The notes beneath the pieces are model-generated. The model saw nothing but the letters and a program-made list of their open reading frames with translations, was not told where the DNA came from and did no database searches. From Flavobacteriaceae bacterium (GTDB lineage: Bacteria > Bacteroidota > Bacteroidia > Flavobacteriales > Flavobacteriaceae): DNA of 33,389 nucleotides. The position numbers and the translations under genes are program-made. The first letter of the stretch is position 1, and the number at the start of each line of letters is the position of its first letter. The stretch is taken from positions 1 through 33,389 of the forward strand of contig PBWA01000031.1 of assembly GCA_002728855.1 (NCBI GenBank). The letters run 5' to 3'. Shown here piece after piece: positions 25,512 through 32,707 of this stretch.

Positions 25512-26495
25512 ATGCAAAATTTTTTTAAAAATTATCAAGTTCTATTCGAAGATTACTTCAAAAATTTTATAGTTGAAAAGACGCCCAAGAATTTATATGA
25601 TCCAATCAGATACCTTCTACAAATCAAAGGCAAAAGAGTAAGACCAATATTGACTTTATTGACAACAGATATATTTGGTTCAAATCCTAAAGCCTCTCTT
25701 GATGCAGCTCTGTCAGTAGAAATATTTCATAATTTCACATTAGTTCATGATGATGTAATGGATGAAGCAGCTCTTAGAAGAGGAGCAGTTACCGTCCATA
25801 AAAAATGGGATTTAAACACTGCCATATTATCTGGAGACGCAATGTTAATCCAGGCTTATAAAATTCTCGAGAATTATCCTGATTCTCTTTTTAAAAAATT
25901 ATTCCATTTATTAAACAAAACAGCTGCAGAGGTTTGTGAAGGGCAACAATATGATTTAGATTTTGAAAAAAATTATGATTTCAATACAGAGAATTATGTT
26001 AAAATGATCAGACTCAAAACAGCAGTTTTAATTGGTTGTTCCCTAAAAATGGGAGCGATCATTGGCGGAGCAACTAAAGAAGATTCTGATTTACTATATA
26101 ATTTTGGAATAGAAATGGGAATAGCATTTCAACTTCAAGACGATTACCTAGATTCATTTGGGAATCCAAAAGATTTTGGTAAAAAAATCGGAGGAGATAT
26201 ACTGAGAAACAAGAAAACTATCTTATATCACATGATTTTAAAAAAAGGCAACTTAGAGCATCAAGAAAAAATTAAAAAAATCTTAAGCTTAACTCAAGAA
26301 AATCTTAACGCGGAAGAAAAAATTAATCAGGCCAAAAATATTTATATTGAATCAGGCGCAAAAGATGGCGCTAGAGAAATGATAAACTTTTATTCAAATA
26401 GTGCAGAAGAAAAAATAAAATTGTTAGCTATAAGTAATGAAAAAAAGAAAATTTTCATAAATCTTGTAAGGTGGTTAATGAAAAGAGAAAAATAA
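25512..26495 (+). CDS. Polyprenyl diphosphate synthase (short-chain, GGPP-type or similar)
   Basis: Trans-isoprenyl synthase of 327 residues that condenses IPP with allylic diphosphates. It has the first aspartate-rich motif HDDVMDEAALRRG (Asp80, Asp81, Asp84), the preceding GKRVRP basic loop (about 40-45), and the second motif QLQDDYLDSFG in the C-terminal half. The product length cannot be fixed from sequence; a Phe lies five residues before the first motif. It is divergent from the tetR operon and convergent with crtY, their stops only 2 bases apart, so it may supply precursors for carotenoids, quinones or cell-wall lipids. Confidence 0.93.
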   Translation: MQNFFKNYQVLFEDYFKNFIVEKTPKNLYDPIRYLLQIKGKRVRPILTLLTTDIFGSNPKASLDAALSVEIFHNFTLVHDDVMDEAALRRGAVTVHKKWDLNTAILSGDAMLIQAYKILENYPDSLFKKLFHLLNKTAAEVCEGQQYDLDFEKNYDFNTENYVKMIRLKTAVLIGCSLKMGAIIGGATKEDSDLLYNFGIEMGIAFQLQDDYLDSFGNPKDFGKKIGGDILRNKKTILYHMILKKGNLEHQEKIKKILSLTQENLNAEEKINQAKNIYIESGAKDGAREMINFYSNSAEEKIKLLAISNEKKKIFINLVRWLMKREK

Positions 26496-26497
26496 GC

Positions 26498-27664
26498 CTA
26501 ATTAATTTTAAAAACTCTTTTAAAAAAGGCAGATAAAAATGCACCTAAGTTTTCACTCAACGCAAATGAACTAATTATTTTAAGTTCTTCCCAAAAATTA
26601 CTTTTGTCATCTAGGAATTTGAAAATAGTTTTTGGATCATTTTTTTCAAACATTTTTTTAAAGAGATTACTTCCCAAATAATTTTGATTATACAATACGT
26701 CTAAAAAGATTAAATCATAAAACCAAAATCTATTAGTTTGATTAAATCTATTTAGTGGTTTTTCCTTTTTTAAATGATTAATCAATGCTTTGGTTTTTTC
26801 ATTTATTCTTGAAAAAGTATAGCCAGTACTGGCTTTAGTCCAGCCTCCAGCCGTGCCAATATGTAAAAGATCTTCAGTGTTATAATTATCAAATCTAAAA
26901 CAAGTCATTGGAATTTGACCCTTTTCTTTTTCTAAAATTTTGTAACCTCCTGTATTAATAGAATTAAGATATTTTTTTATTTCTTCAAGATATTCTTTTT
27001 CTGGGAGTAAGGTTTTAGAAAAAAGAGTGTATTCAACTAATGCTCTTTTATTGGATTCAGGTAAAACATAAACAAATCTTGTTTCATTTTTTTGTGACAC
27101 ATTAAAATTCATGAAATCAATTTTTTTCTTTTCAAAACAGTTATTTTTAGTTTCAACTATACAACCAAAAAAATGTTGAATAAGAACTGGAAATTTAGTT
27201 TGATTTTGAATTTGTTTTGGACTATAAATACTTGAAAAAATTTTAACTGACTTATATGTATTCTTATCAGTTTTAACTTGATTTAGATTAGGATTTATCT
27301 TAATAATTTTTTCTTGAACTTGTTTTAATTGAGTATATGATTTTAATTTTTTTTGCATGAAAGAGTAAAAATCTTTGCTTTTTATCATCTTATAAACATA
27401 AGGATTGAAAGAGAAATTTAATTCAAAATTCTTTCCTTGGAATTTTCCATTTTTCCAGCTATGAAAAACAATATCATCATATTCTCCTTTTCCCTCTTCC
27501 CAAAAACACCAGGTCCTATCATTAGTATTTTTGATATCCTTTTCAATTAATAAAACAGATTTATTCTTAAAGTAATCATCATCACATATCCTTGAAGCTA
27601 ATATCAGACCAGATGCACCCCCGCCACATATAATATAATCATAACGATCTTTAGTTTTTTTCAT
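26498..27664 (-). CDS. crtY: Lycopene cyclase, CrtY-type FAD flavoprotein
   Basis: A 388-residue enzyme that closes the beta rings of lycopene to give beta-carotene. The N-terminal dinucleotide-binding motif YDYIICGGGASGLILAS (about 8-24) is followed by the CrtY-type NDRTWCFWEEG (about 48-58), and later by PMTCFRFDN and IGTAGGWTKASTGYTF, the second FAD/substrate region of the family. Beta-carotene would feed zeaxanthin synthesis or be cleaved to retinal for a rhodopsin, but neither gene is in the window. It is convergent with the prenyl synthase and divergent from the ZIP transporter. Confidence 0.9.
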   Translation of the reverse strand: MKKTKDRYDYIICGGGASGLILASRICDDDYFKNKSVLLIEKDIKNTNDRTWCFWEEGKGEYDDIVFHSWKNGKFQGKNFELNFSFNPYVYKMIKSKDFYSFMQKKLKSYTQLKQVQEKIIKINPNLNQVKTDKNTYKSVKIFSSIYSPKQIQNQTKFPVLIQHFFGCIVETKNNCFEKKKIDFMNFNVSQKNETRFVYVLPESNKRALVEYTLFSKTLLPEKEYLEEIKKYLNSINTGGYKILEKEKGQIPMTCFRFDNYNTEDLLHIGTAGGWTKASTGYTFSRINEKTKALINHLKKEKPLNRFNQTNRFWFYDLIFLDVLYNQNYLGSNLFKKMFEKNDPKTIFKFLDDKSNFWEELKIISSFALSENLGAFLSAFFKRVFKIN

Positions 27665-27681
27665 ATAAAAAATGAAATAAT

Positions 27682-27689
27682 TACTTTTG
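27682..27689 (+). promoter_or_regulatory. Predicted -7 promoter element for the ZIP transporter
   Basis: TACTTTTG is an exact TAnnTTTG match, about 50 bases upstream of the ATG at 27738. It overlaps an in-frame TTG at 27687 and so argues against that codon as the start. No clear TTG lies at the -33 distance. Confidence 0.45.
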
Positions 27690-27737
27690 TTGTTTATAAA
27701 TGCTTTTAGGGCTAAATTAGACGCTAATTTTTTTAAA

Positions 27738-28553
27738 ATGCAACCAATATTTGATTTTTTTTCCAGTATTGATCCAATTACTGGGGCATTATATGCAACT
27801 TTATTTACCTGGGGCGTAACTGCCTTAGGAGCTTCTTTTGTTTTTATTTTTAGATCAATGAACAGAGCTTTTTTAGATGGTATGCTTGGTTTTACTGGTG
27901 GAGTAATGGTTGCCGCAAGTTTTTGGAGTTTACTCTCTCCTGCTATAGCGATGAGTGAAGGAGAAGGTTTTATTAAGGTTATTCCAGCTGCTGTTGGGTT
28001 TTTATTAGGCGCACTTTTTATTTTTGGATTGGATAAAATTTTGCCTCATTTACACATTAATTTTAAAGAATCTGAAGGGATTAAAACACCTTGGCATAGA
28101 ACAACCCTTTTAGCTCTGGCCATTACTTTACATAATATTCCAGAAGGATTAGCAGTGGGAGTTTTATTTGGAGGTGTTGCTGCAGGGATTCCTGAAGCAT
28201 CTATAAGCGGGGCAGTTATTCTTGCACTTGGAATAGGTATTCAAAACTTCCCTGAAGGTATTGCAATTGCTGTTCCTCTTAGACGTCAGGGAGCAAGTAG
28301 ATTTAAATCTTTTTGGTATGGCCAAATGTCTGCAATTGTCGAACCTATTTTTGGAGTTTTAGGGGCGGTTGCAGTTACTTTTTTCACCCCAATCTTACCT
28401 TATGCTTTAGCGTTTGCAGCTGGAGCTATGATTTTTGTTGTTGTTGAGGAAGTTATACCAGAGACTCAGCTTGACAAGTATACAGATATTGCTGCTTTGG
28501 GATTTGTTGGAGGATTCATAATTATGATGATATTGGATGTTGCATTAGGATAA
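27738..28553 (+). CDS. ZIP-family divalent metal transporter (ZupT-like)
   Basis: Inner-membrane importer for zinc or related divalent metals. With ATG 27738 it has 271 residues and about eight membrane helices. The metal-binding helices carry LHNIPEGLAVGVLFGG and IQNFPEGIAIAVPLRRQG, the paired family signatures, plus VVEEVIPETQ near the end. An upstream TTG (27687) would add 17 residues but lies in the promoter. A loop with KILPHLHINFKE may add histidine ligands. The stop is 3 bases from the convergent thiL. Metal specificity is unresolved. Confidence 0.93.
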   Translation: MQPIFDFFSSIDPITGALYATLFTWGVTALGASFVFIFRSMNRAFLDGMLGFTGGVMVAASFWSLLSPAIAMSEGEGFIKVIPAAVGFLLGALFIFGLDKILPHLHINFKESEGIKTPWHRTTLLALAITLHNIPEGLAVGVLFGGVAAGIPEASISGAVILALGIGIQNFPEGIAIAVPLRRQGASRFKSFWYGQMSAIVEPIFGVLGAVAVTFFTPILPYALAFAAGAMIFVVVEEVIPETQLDKYTDIAALGFVGGFIIMMILDVALG

Positions 28554-28556
28554 AGC

Positions 28557-29591
28557 TTAAAAACTTTTCCATCCTTGAGCTTCTAATTTTATTTTTTGAT
28601 TCAAATTATTTTGCATAAAACACCCTGATGTTTCGTCTGTCATATACCCTATAGCAGAAACAAGATTATTATTTTTGATCTTTTCATAATCTTCTTGTTT
28701 TATTGTAAATAAGAGTTCATAATCTTCTCCCCCATTTAGTGCTGCTGTTGTTGAGTTAAATTTAAATTCTTCAGCAGTATTTTTGGCTTCTTGATCAATA
28801 GGAATTTTTTCTTCATAAATTATACAACCAAGTTTTGAGGATTTTGATAAATGAATAATTTCTGAAGATAAACCATCACTTATATCAATCATTGCGGTAG
28901 GTATAATTTTTAATTTATTAAAAAGATCAATAATATCTATTCTTGATTCGGGTTTGAGTTGTCTTTCAACGCAATAAGAATATTTTGACAAATCAGGCTG
29001 AGATTGAGGATTTACTTTAAATACAGCTTTTTCACGCTCTAAAACTTGTAATCCCATATAAGCGCCTCCGAGATCACCGCTTACCATGAGAATATCATTT
29101 GAATTTGATCCACTTCGATAAGTCACTTTTTCTTTTTCAACTTGACCCAAAGCTGTTATTGAAATTGTTAAACCCTGAACACTACTAGAAGTATCCCCAC
29201 CAATAAGGTCAACTTTGAAATTTTTACAGGCAAGAGATATTCCTGAATAAAGTTCTTCCAGAGAATCTATATTGAAGCGATTTGATACAGCGATTGAAAC
29301 AGTAATTTGATTAGGGATTGCATTCATTGCAAAAATATCAGATAGATTTACAACTACAGCTTTATATCCAAGGTGCTTAAGTGGCATATAAGAAAGATCA
29401 AAATGAATCCCCTCAATAAGCAAATCTGTACTTATAACAGTAAGGCCTTTATCCAATTTTAAAACTGCGCTATCGTCTCCAACCCCTTTAATGGTTGTTT
29501 TTTGGGTAATGCTAAAATTTTTAGTTAAATGATCTATTAATTTAAACTCCCCAAAATCAGAAAGGGGTATTCGATTTTTATTTTCAAACAT
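28557..29591 (-). CDS. thiL: Thiamine-monophosphate kinase
   Basis: Phosphorylates thiamine monophosphate to the active cofactor TPP. The 344-residue protein shows the AIR-synthase-like fold signatures IKGVGDDSAVLKL (about 39-51), STDLLIEGIHFDL (55-67), DLIGGDTSSS (about 128-137), VSGDLGGAYMGL and MIDISDGLSSE, and NGGEDYELLFTI near the C terminus. The motifs that bind Mg and ATP are complete. It works downstream of the thiamine-uptake genes in this window. It would complete TPP synthesis if the NadR-like kinase makes thiamine monophosphate. No TPP riboswitch lies before it. A good promoter lies about 55 bases upstream. Confidence 0.96.
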   Translation of the reverse strand: MFENKNRIPLSDFGEFKLIDHLTKNFSITQKTTIKGVGDDSAVLKLDKGLTVISTDLLIEGIHFDLSYMPLKHLGYKAVVVNLSDIFAMNAIPNQITVSIAVSNRFNIDSLEELYSGISLACKNFKVDLIGGDTSSSVQGLTISITALGQVEKEKVTYRSGSNSNDILMVSGDLGGAYMGLQVLEREKAVFKVNPQSQPDLSKYSYCVERQLKPESRIDIIDLFNKLKIIPTAMIDISDGLSSEIIHLSKSSKLGCIIYEEKIPIDQEAKNTAEEFKFNSTTAALNGGEDYELLFTIKQEDYEKIKNNNLVSAIGYMTDETSGCFMQNNLNQKIKLEAQGWKSF

Positions 29592-29599
29592 TGATATGA

Positions 29600-29607
29600 T
29601 AATTTTG
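29600..29607 (+). promoter_or_regulatory. Predicted -7 element for the choice-of-anchor-B operon
   Basis: TAATTTTG is an exact TAnnTTTG match 58 bases upstream of the ATG at 29666. No TTG lies at the usual -33 distance. It faces the thiL promoter across the 74-base divergent gap. Confidence 0.35.
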
Positions 29608-29650
29608 CATCACGCAATATAGTTTCTTCTTCGCAAAACAATATCTTTAA

Positions 29651-29680
29651 CAAAATTATTTTTTGATGAATTTTTATCAA
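29651..29680 (-). promoter_or_regulatory. Predicted promoter of thiL
   Basis: On the minus strand, -33 TTG (29680-29678), a 19-base spacer and -7 TAATTTTG (29658-29651) fit the Bacteroidota consensus. Transcription would start near 29646, giving a leader of about 55 bases. The -33 element lies inside the first codons of the divergent gene. Confidence 0.5.
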
Positions 29681-30916
29681 TTGATATTATGTTCTCTGAT
29701 TTTTTTTTCTTGTACAAGAGGGGAAATTGGATATAGGGGTGATTACAATGAATTTCTAGATATAAATCAATCTAATTCAGATCTTATTTCCGAGATTAAA
29801 AAAGCTCCTTGTGAAGATGGTTTTGCAGGTAAATATCCGTGTAAAGGATATGATCTAATTGCTCATTTATCCTTAACAGATTTTGAGAGTGAAAGAGGTA
29901 ACGATAGTTGGGGTTGGATTGATTCTCTTACTCAAAAAGAATATGTTTTAATGGGGCTTGATGATGGCACAGCATTTGTTGATATTAGCGATCCTGAAAA
30001 TCCAATTTTTCTGGGAAAATTATTAAGCGCTACTTCTAAAAGTATATGGCGAGATATAAAGGTTTATAATGATCATGCATTTATTGTTAGTGAAGCAGAA
30101 AATCATGGATTACAGATCATAGATTTAAAAAAGTTAAGAAATTGGGAGACAGGCAAGAATCTTGAATCAGATGCAACATTAAATACTTTTGGCAATGCTC
30201 ATAATATAGCTATAAATGAAGAAAGTGGATATGCATATGTTGTTGGTACTTCCAGATCCAATGATTATAATGGAGGAGTACATTTCATCGATATCTCTGA
30301 TCCAAAAAACCCAAATGAGGTAGGAGGCTTTGGAGGAGAAGGATATACTCATGATGCTCAGGTTGTAAATTATATTGGTCCTGATTCTGATTATAGCGGA
30401 AAAGAGATTTTTGTTGGTAGCAACGAGAGCAAACTTGTTTTTGTTGACGTTAGTAATAAAGAAAATCCAACTTCAATTTCTTCAATAGAATATGAAAATG
30501 TCGCATACACTCATCAGGGATGGTTTACTGAAGATCAAAGGTTTTTCATTCTTGGAGATGAAGCAGATGAGATTCAAAGAGGAGGTAATACAAGAACAAT
30601 CATTATTGATGTTACTGATTTAGATGATCCTAAAGTTCATCAATTCTATTATAGTCCCACTCCTGCAATTGATCATAATGGATATGTTAAGGGAGATAAG
30701 TTTTTCCTAGCAAACTATACCTCCGGAATTAGAATAATTGATATCAGCGGTATATCTGACAAAGAGATTAGTGAGATAGGATTTTTTGATACTTACCCAA
30801 CAAATAACTCAACTTCTTTCAATGGTGTATGGAGTGTTTATCCCTATTTTGAAAGTGGTATAATTTCAATAAGCGACTCCGATTCTGGATTATTTTTAGT
30901 CAAAAAATCAGATTAA
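29666..30916 (+). CDS. Choice-of-anchor-B family lipoprotein (LVIVD-type propeller)
   Basis: A 416-residue envelope lipoprotein. ATG 29666 is preferred to the TTG one codon upstream. The signal LILCSLIFFSCTRG gives lipid Cys16. The mature part opens with a Cys-containing segment (APCEDGFAGKYPCKGYDLIA). It then has repeated blades such as ALFVDISDPENPIFLGKL-type strings (FVDISDPENP, FIDISDPKNP, FVDVSNKENP, IIDVTDLDDP, IIDISGISDK), the hallmark of choice-of-anchor-B proteins with LVIVD repeats. The biological role of the family is not established; secretion and a beta-propeller fold are likely. The next gene's ATG follows the stop with no gap, so the pair is co-translated. Confidence 0.88.
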   Translation: MNFYQLILCSLIFFSCTRGEIGYRGDYNEFLDINQSNSDLISEIKKAPCEDGFAGKYPCKGYDLIAHLSLTDFESERGNDSWGWIDSLTQKEYVLMGLDDGTAFVDISDPENPIFLGKLLSATSKSIWRDIKVYNDHAFIVSEAENHGLQIIDLKKLRNWETGKNLESDATLNTFGNAHNIAINEESGYAYVVGTSRSNDYNGGVHFIDISDPKNPNEVGGFGGEGYTHDAQVVNYIGPDSDYSGKEIFVGSNESKLVFVDVSNKENPTSISSIEYENVAYTHQGWFTEDQRFFILGDEADEIQRGGNTRTIIIDVTDLDDPKVHQFYYSPTPAIDHNGYVKGDKFFLANYTSGIRIIDISGISDKEISEIGFFDTYPTNNSTSFNGVWSVYPYFESGIISISDSDSGLFLVKKSD

Positions 30917-32272
30917 ATGAAAAATCTTTTTTTTATTTCATCAATTATTGTTTTTCTGAGTTGTGATAATCAGCTAATTTCTAATTGGCAAGTACCTGAA
31001 TTTTTTGAAGGTGAATTACTTTGGGTCAAACTTTATGGTGGAAGTAACGAGGATATTGCCCACTCAATTATTGAAACAAGTGATGGAGGATATGCAGTTT
31101 TAGGTAATACTAAAAGTCAAGATGGTGATGTATCAGAGAAAAATACTTCTGACAGAGATTGGTTTTTCCTAAAACTTGATCAAAACGGAGATATTTTATG
31201 GAAAAAAATTTACGGGGGGTCTGGGGATGATCATGGTCATTCGGTTATTCAAACTGAGGATGAAGGTTATATTTTAGCTGGATATACAAGCAGTAAAGAC
31301 GGAGATATTGATTCTATTACAGCTTATGATGATATTTTACAAAATGGGGATCCACATGATAAATGGGTTATAAAAATCGATCAATTTGGCAACATACTAT
31401 GGCAAAATGTTTATGGATTCAAAGGGCATGATCATGCTTATTCTATTATTTCAACTAGAGATGGAGGTTATTTTTTAAATGGATTTTTGGATGTTTCAGC
31501 ATCTGAGGGAGCAGGAAATTATAATGTTGGTTCAAAAAAGCATCATGGAGTTGGAGAATTTTGGTGTCATAAAATAGATAGTAATGGAAATTTACAATGG
31601 AGAAAATATTATGGAGGTTCAAATAATGATAGATCATATGATGCAATTGAGACAGAGGGTGGAGATTTTTTAATAATAGGAACTTCTGAAAGTCTTGATG
31701 TTGATATTTCTAATCCAAAAGGCAGTTATGATATTTGGGCAATTCTTATTAATTCAAAAGGAGAAATGATTTGGGAAAAGTCTTTTGGAGGTAGTGGAAT
31801 TGATCAAGCAAAAGCCGTTATTAATGATTTTAACGGGAGCTATAGAATTATAGGCAGTTCATTTAGTCAAGACAAAGACATTTCAAATCCAAAGGGAAGT
31901 TCAGACATATGGCTTATTACCATCGATAGATATGGTAATTTATTAAATGAAATTAGTTTTGGCGGTACTGATTTTGATTCAGGAATGGCATTAGTTGAGA
32001 GTTTTGACAAAAGTATTTTTATCGTTGGCCATTCAAGAAGTTTTGATTTCACTTACAATGCTGGAGAAAATGATATTGTAATTCTTCATTTAACTTCAAA
32101 AGGTAAATTAATACAAACTTTTTCATTGGGAGGAACAGATGATGATATTGCTAATGATATAATACAGACATCAAAAGGAGCAATTTTAATTGCCGGCGAA
32201 ACAAGAAGTAAAAACAATCAATTTTCAAATAATAAAGGAGACACTGATATAGTTATTAGTAAGTGGCGATAA
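30917..32272 (+). CDS. Lipoprotein with seven propeller-like repeats, function unknown
   Basis: A 451-residue lipoprotein (signal IIVFLSCDN, Cys16). Residues 32-451 consist of exactly seven repeats of 55-67 residues with the pattern LWxKxYGGSxxDxxxSxxxTxDGGYxxxGxTxSxDGD followed by a DxWxxKIDxxG strand. They begin near residues 32, 92, 159, 225, 283, 341 and 397. The last two repeats are more divergent. Repeats 4 and 5 share DISNPKGS(Y/S)DIW almost unchanged, which suggests a recent duplication. Seven units fit a seven-bladed beta-propeller. No enzyme motif is visible. It starts directly after the choice-of-anchor-B stop, so the two envelope proteins probably act together. Confidence 0.82.
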   Translation: MKNLFFISSIIVFLSCDNQLISNWQVPEFFEGELLWVKLYGGSNEDIAHSIIETSDGGYAVLGNTKSQDGDVSEKNTSDRDWFFLKLDQNGDILWKKIYGGSGDDHGHSVIQTEDEGYILAGYTSSKDGDIDSITAYDDILQNGDPHDKWVIKIDQFGNILWQNVYGFKGHDHAYSIISTRDGGYFLNGFLDVSASEGAGNYNVGSKKHHGVGEFWCHKIDSNGNLQWRKYYGGSNNDRSYDAIETEGGDFLIIGTSESLDVDISNPKGSYDIWAILINSKGEMIWEKSFGGSGIDQAKAVINDFNGSYRIIGSSFSQDKDISNPKGSSDIWLITIDRYGNLLNEISFGGTDFDSGMALVESFDKSIFIVGHSRSFDFTYNAGENDIVILHLTSKGKLIQTFSLGGTDDDIANDIIQTSKGAILIAGETRSKNNQFSNNKGDTDIVISKWR

Positions 32273-32295
32273 ATTAAGTTGGACAAGCTATTTAA

Positions 32296-32325
32296 TTTGG
32301 CTAAAACCTATAAAAAATTGCCAAA
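32296..32325. repeat. 6-base inverted repeat upstream of the suf operon
   Basis: TTTGGC (32296-32301) and GCCAAA (32320-32325) are exact reverse complements around an 18-base A/T-rich spacer, just before the predicted -7 element at 32333. It may be an operator for suf control or a weak terminator of the preceding gene. It is short enough to be chance. Confidence 0.3.
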
Positions 32326-32332
32326 ATAGAGA

Positions 32333-32340
32333 TATATTTG
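32333..32340 (+). promoter_or_regulatory. Predicted -7 promoter element of the suf operon
   Basis: TATATTTG is an exact TAnnTTTG match, 26 bases upstream of the sufA-like ATG. The nearest upstream TTG (32318-32320) is only 12 bases away, shorter than usual, so the -33 assignment is poor and an activator could be needed. Confidence 0.45.
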
Positions 32341-32366
32341 CAAAAAATTTATTTAATAAAATAAAC

Positions 32367-32696
32367 ATGTTAAAGGTTTCTATTTCTGCGAAAAAAAAGG
32401 TTTCAGAACTAATGAATCAAGAGGGATTTGATCCCAGTAGAGACTTTGTTAGAGTTGGTGTTAAGAGTGGTGGATGCTCTGGTCTTTCCTACGAATTAAA
32501 GTTTGATAAAGAAAAAGATTCTCAAGACAAGCTTTTTGAGGATAATATGGTTAGGATTTTAGTAGATAAAAAAAGTTTATTGTATCTAGTTGGTACAACT
32601 CTTGACTACAGTGGAGGGCTCAATGGAAAAGGATTTGTCTTTAAAAATCCAAATGCAAATAGGACCTGTGGTTGCGGCGAAAGTTTCTCTCTTTAA
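32367..32696 (+). CDS. sufA: A-type iron-sulfur carrier protein (SufA/IscA/ErpA-like)
   Basis: A 109-residue carrier that binds and delivers Fe-S clusters to target proteins. The three conserved cysteines are present: Cys37 in [12 protein letters not shown], and Cys101 and Cys103 in [10 protein letters not shown]. The beta-strand pattern between them is typical. It begins the suf operon in this window, with sufB 11 bases downstream. Sequence alone does not tell SufA from IscA or ErpA, but the gene order supports a Suf role. Confidence 0.94.
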   Translation: MLKVSISAKKKVSELMNQEGFDPSRDFVRVGVKSGGCSGLSYELKFDKEKDSQDKLFEDNMVRILVDKKSLLYLVGTTLDYSGGLNGKGFVFKNPNANRTCGCGESFSL

Positions 32697-32707
32697 AATT
32701 AATTTTT

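Noticed and set aside
27687-27737. TTG start for the ZIP transporter at 27687
   Set aside because: It coincides with an exact -7 element; ATG 27738 begins the first membrane-helix region normally.
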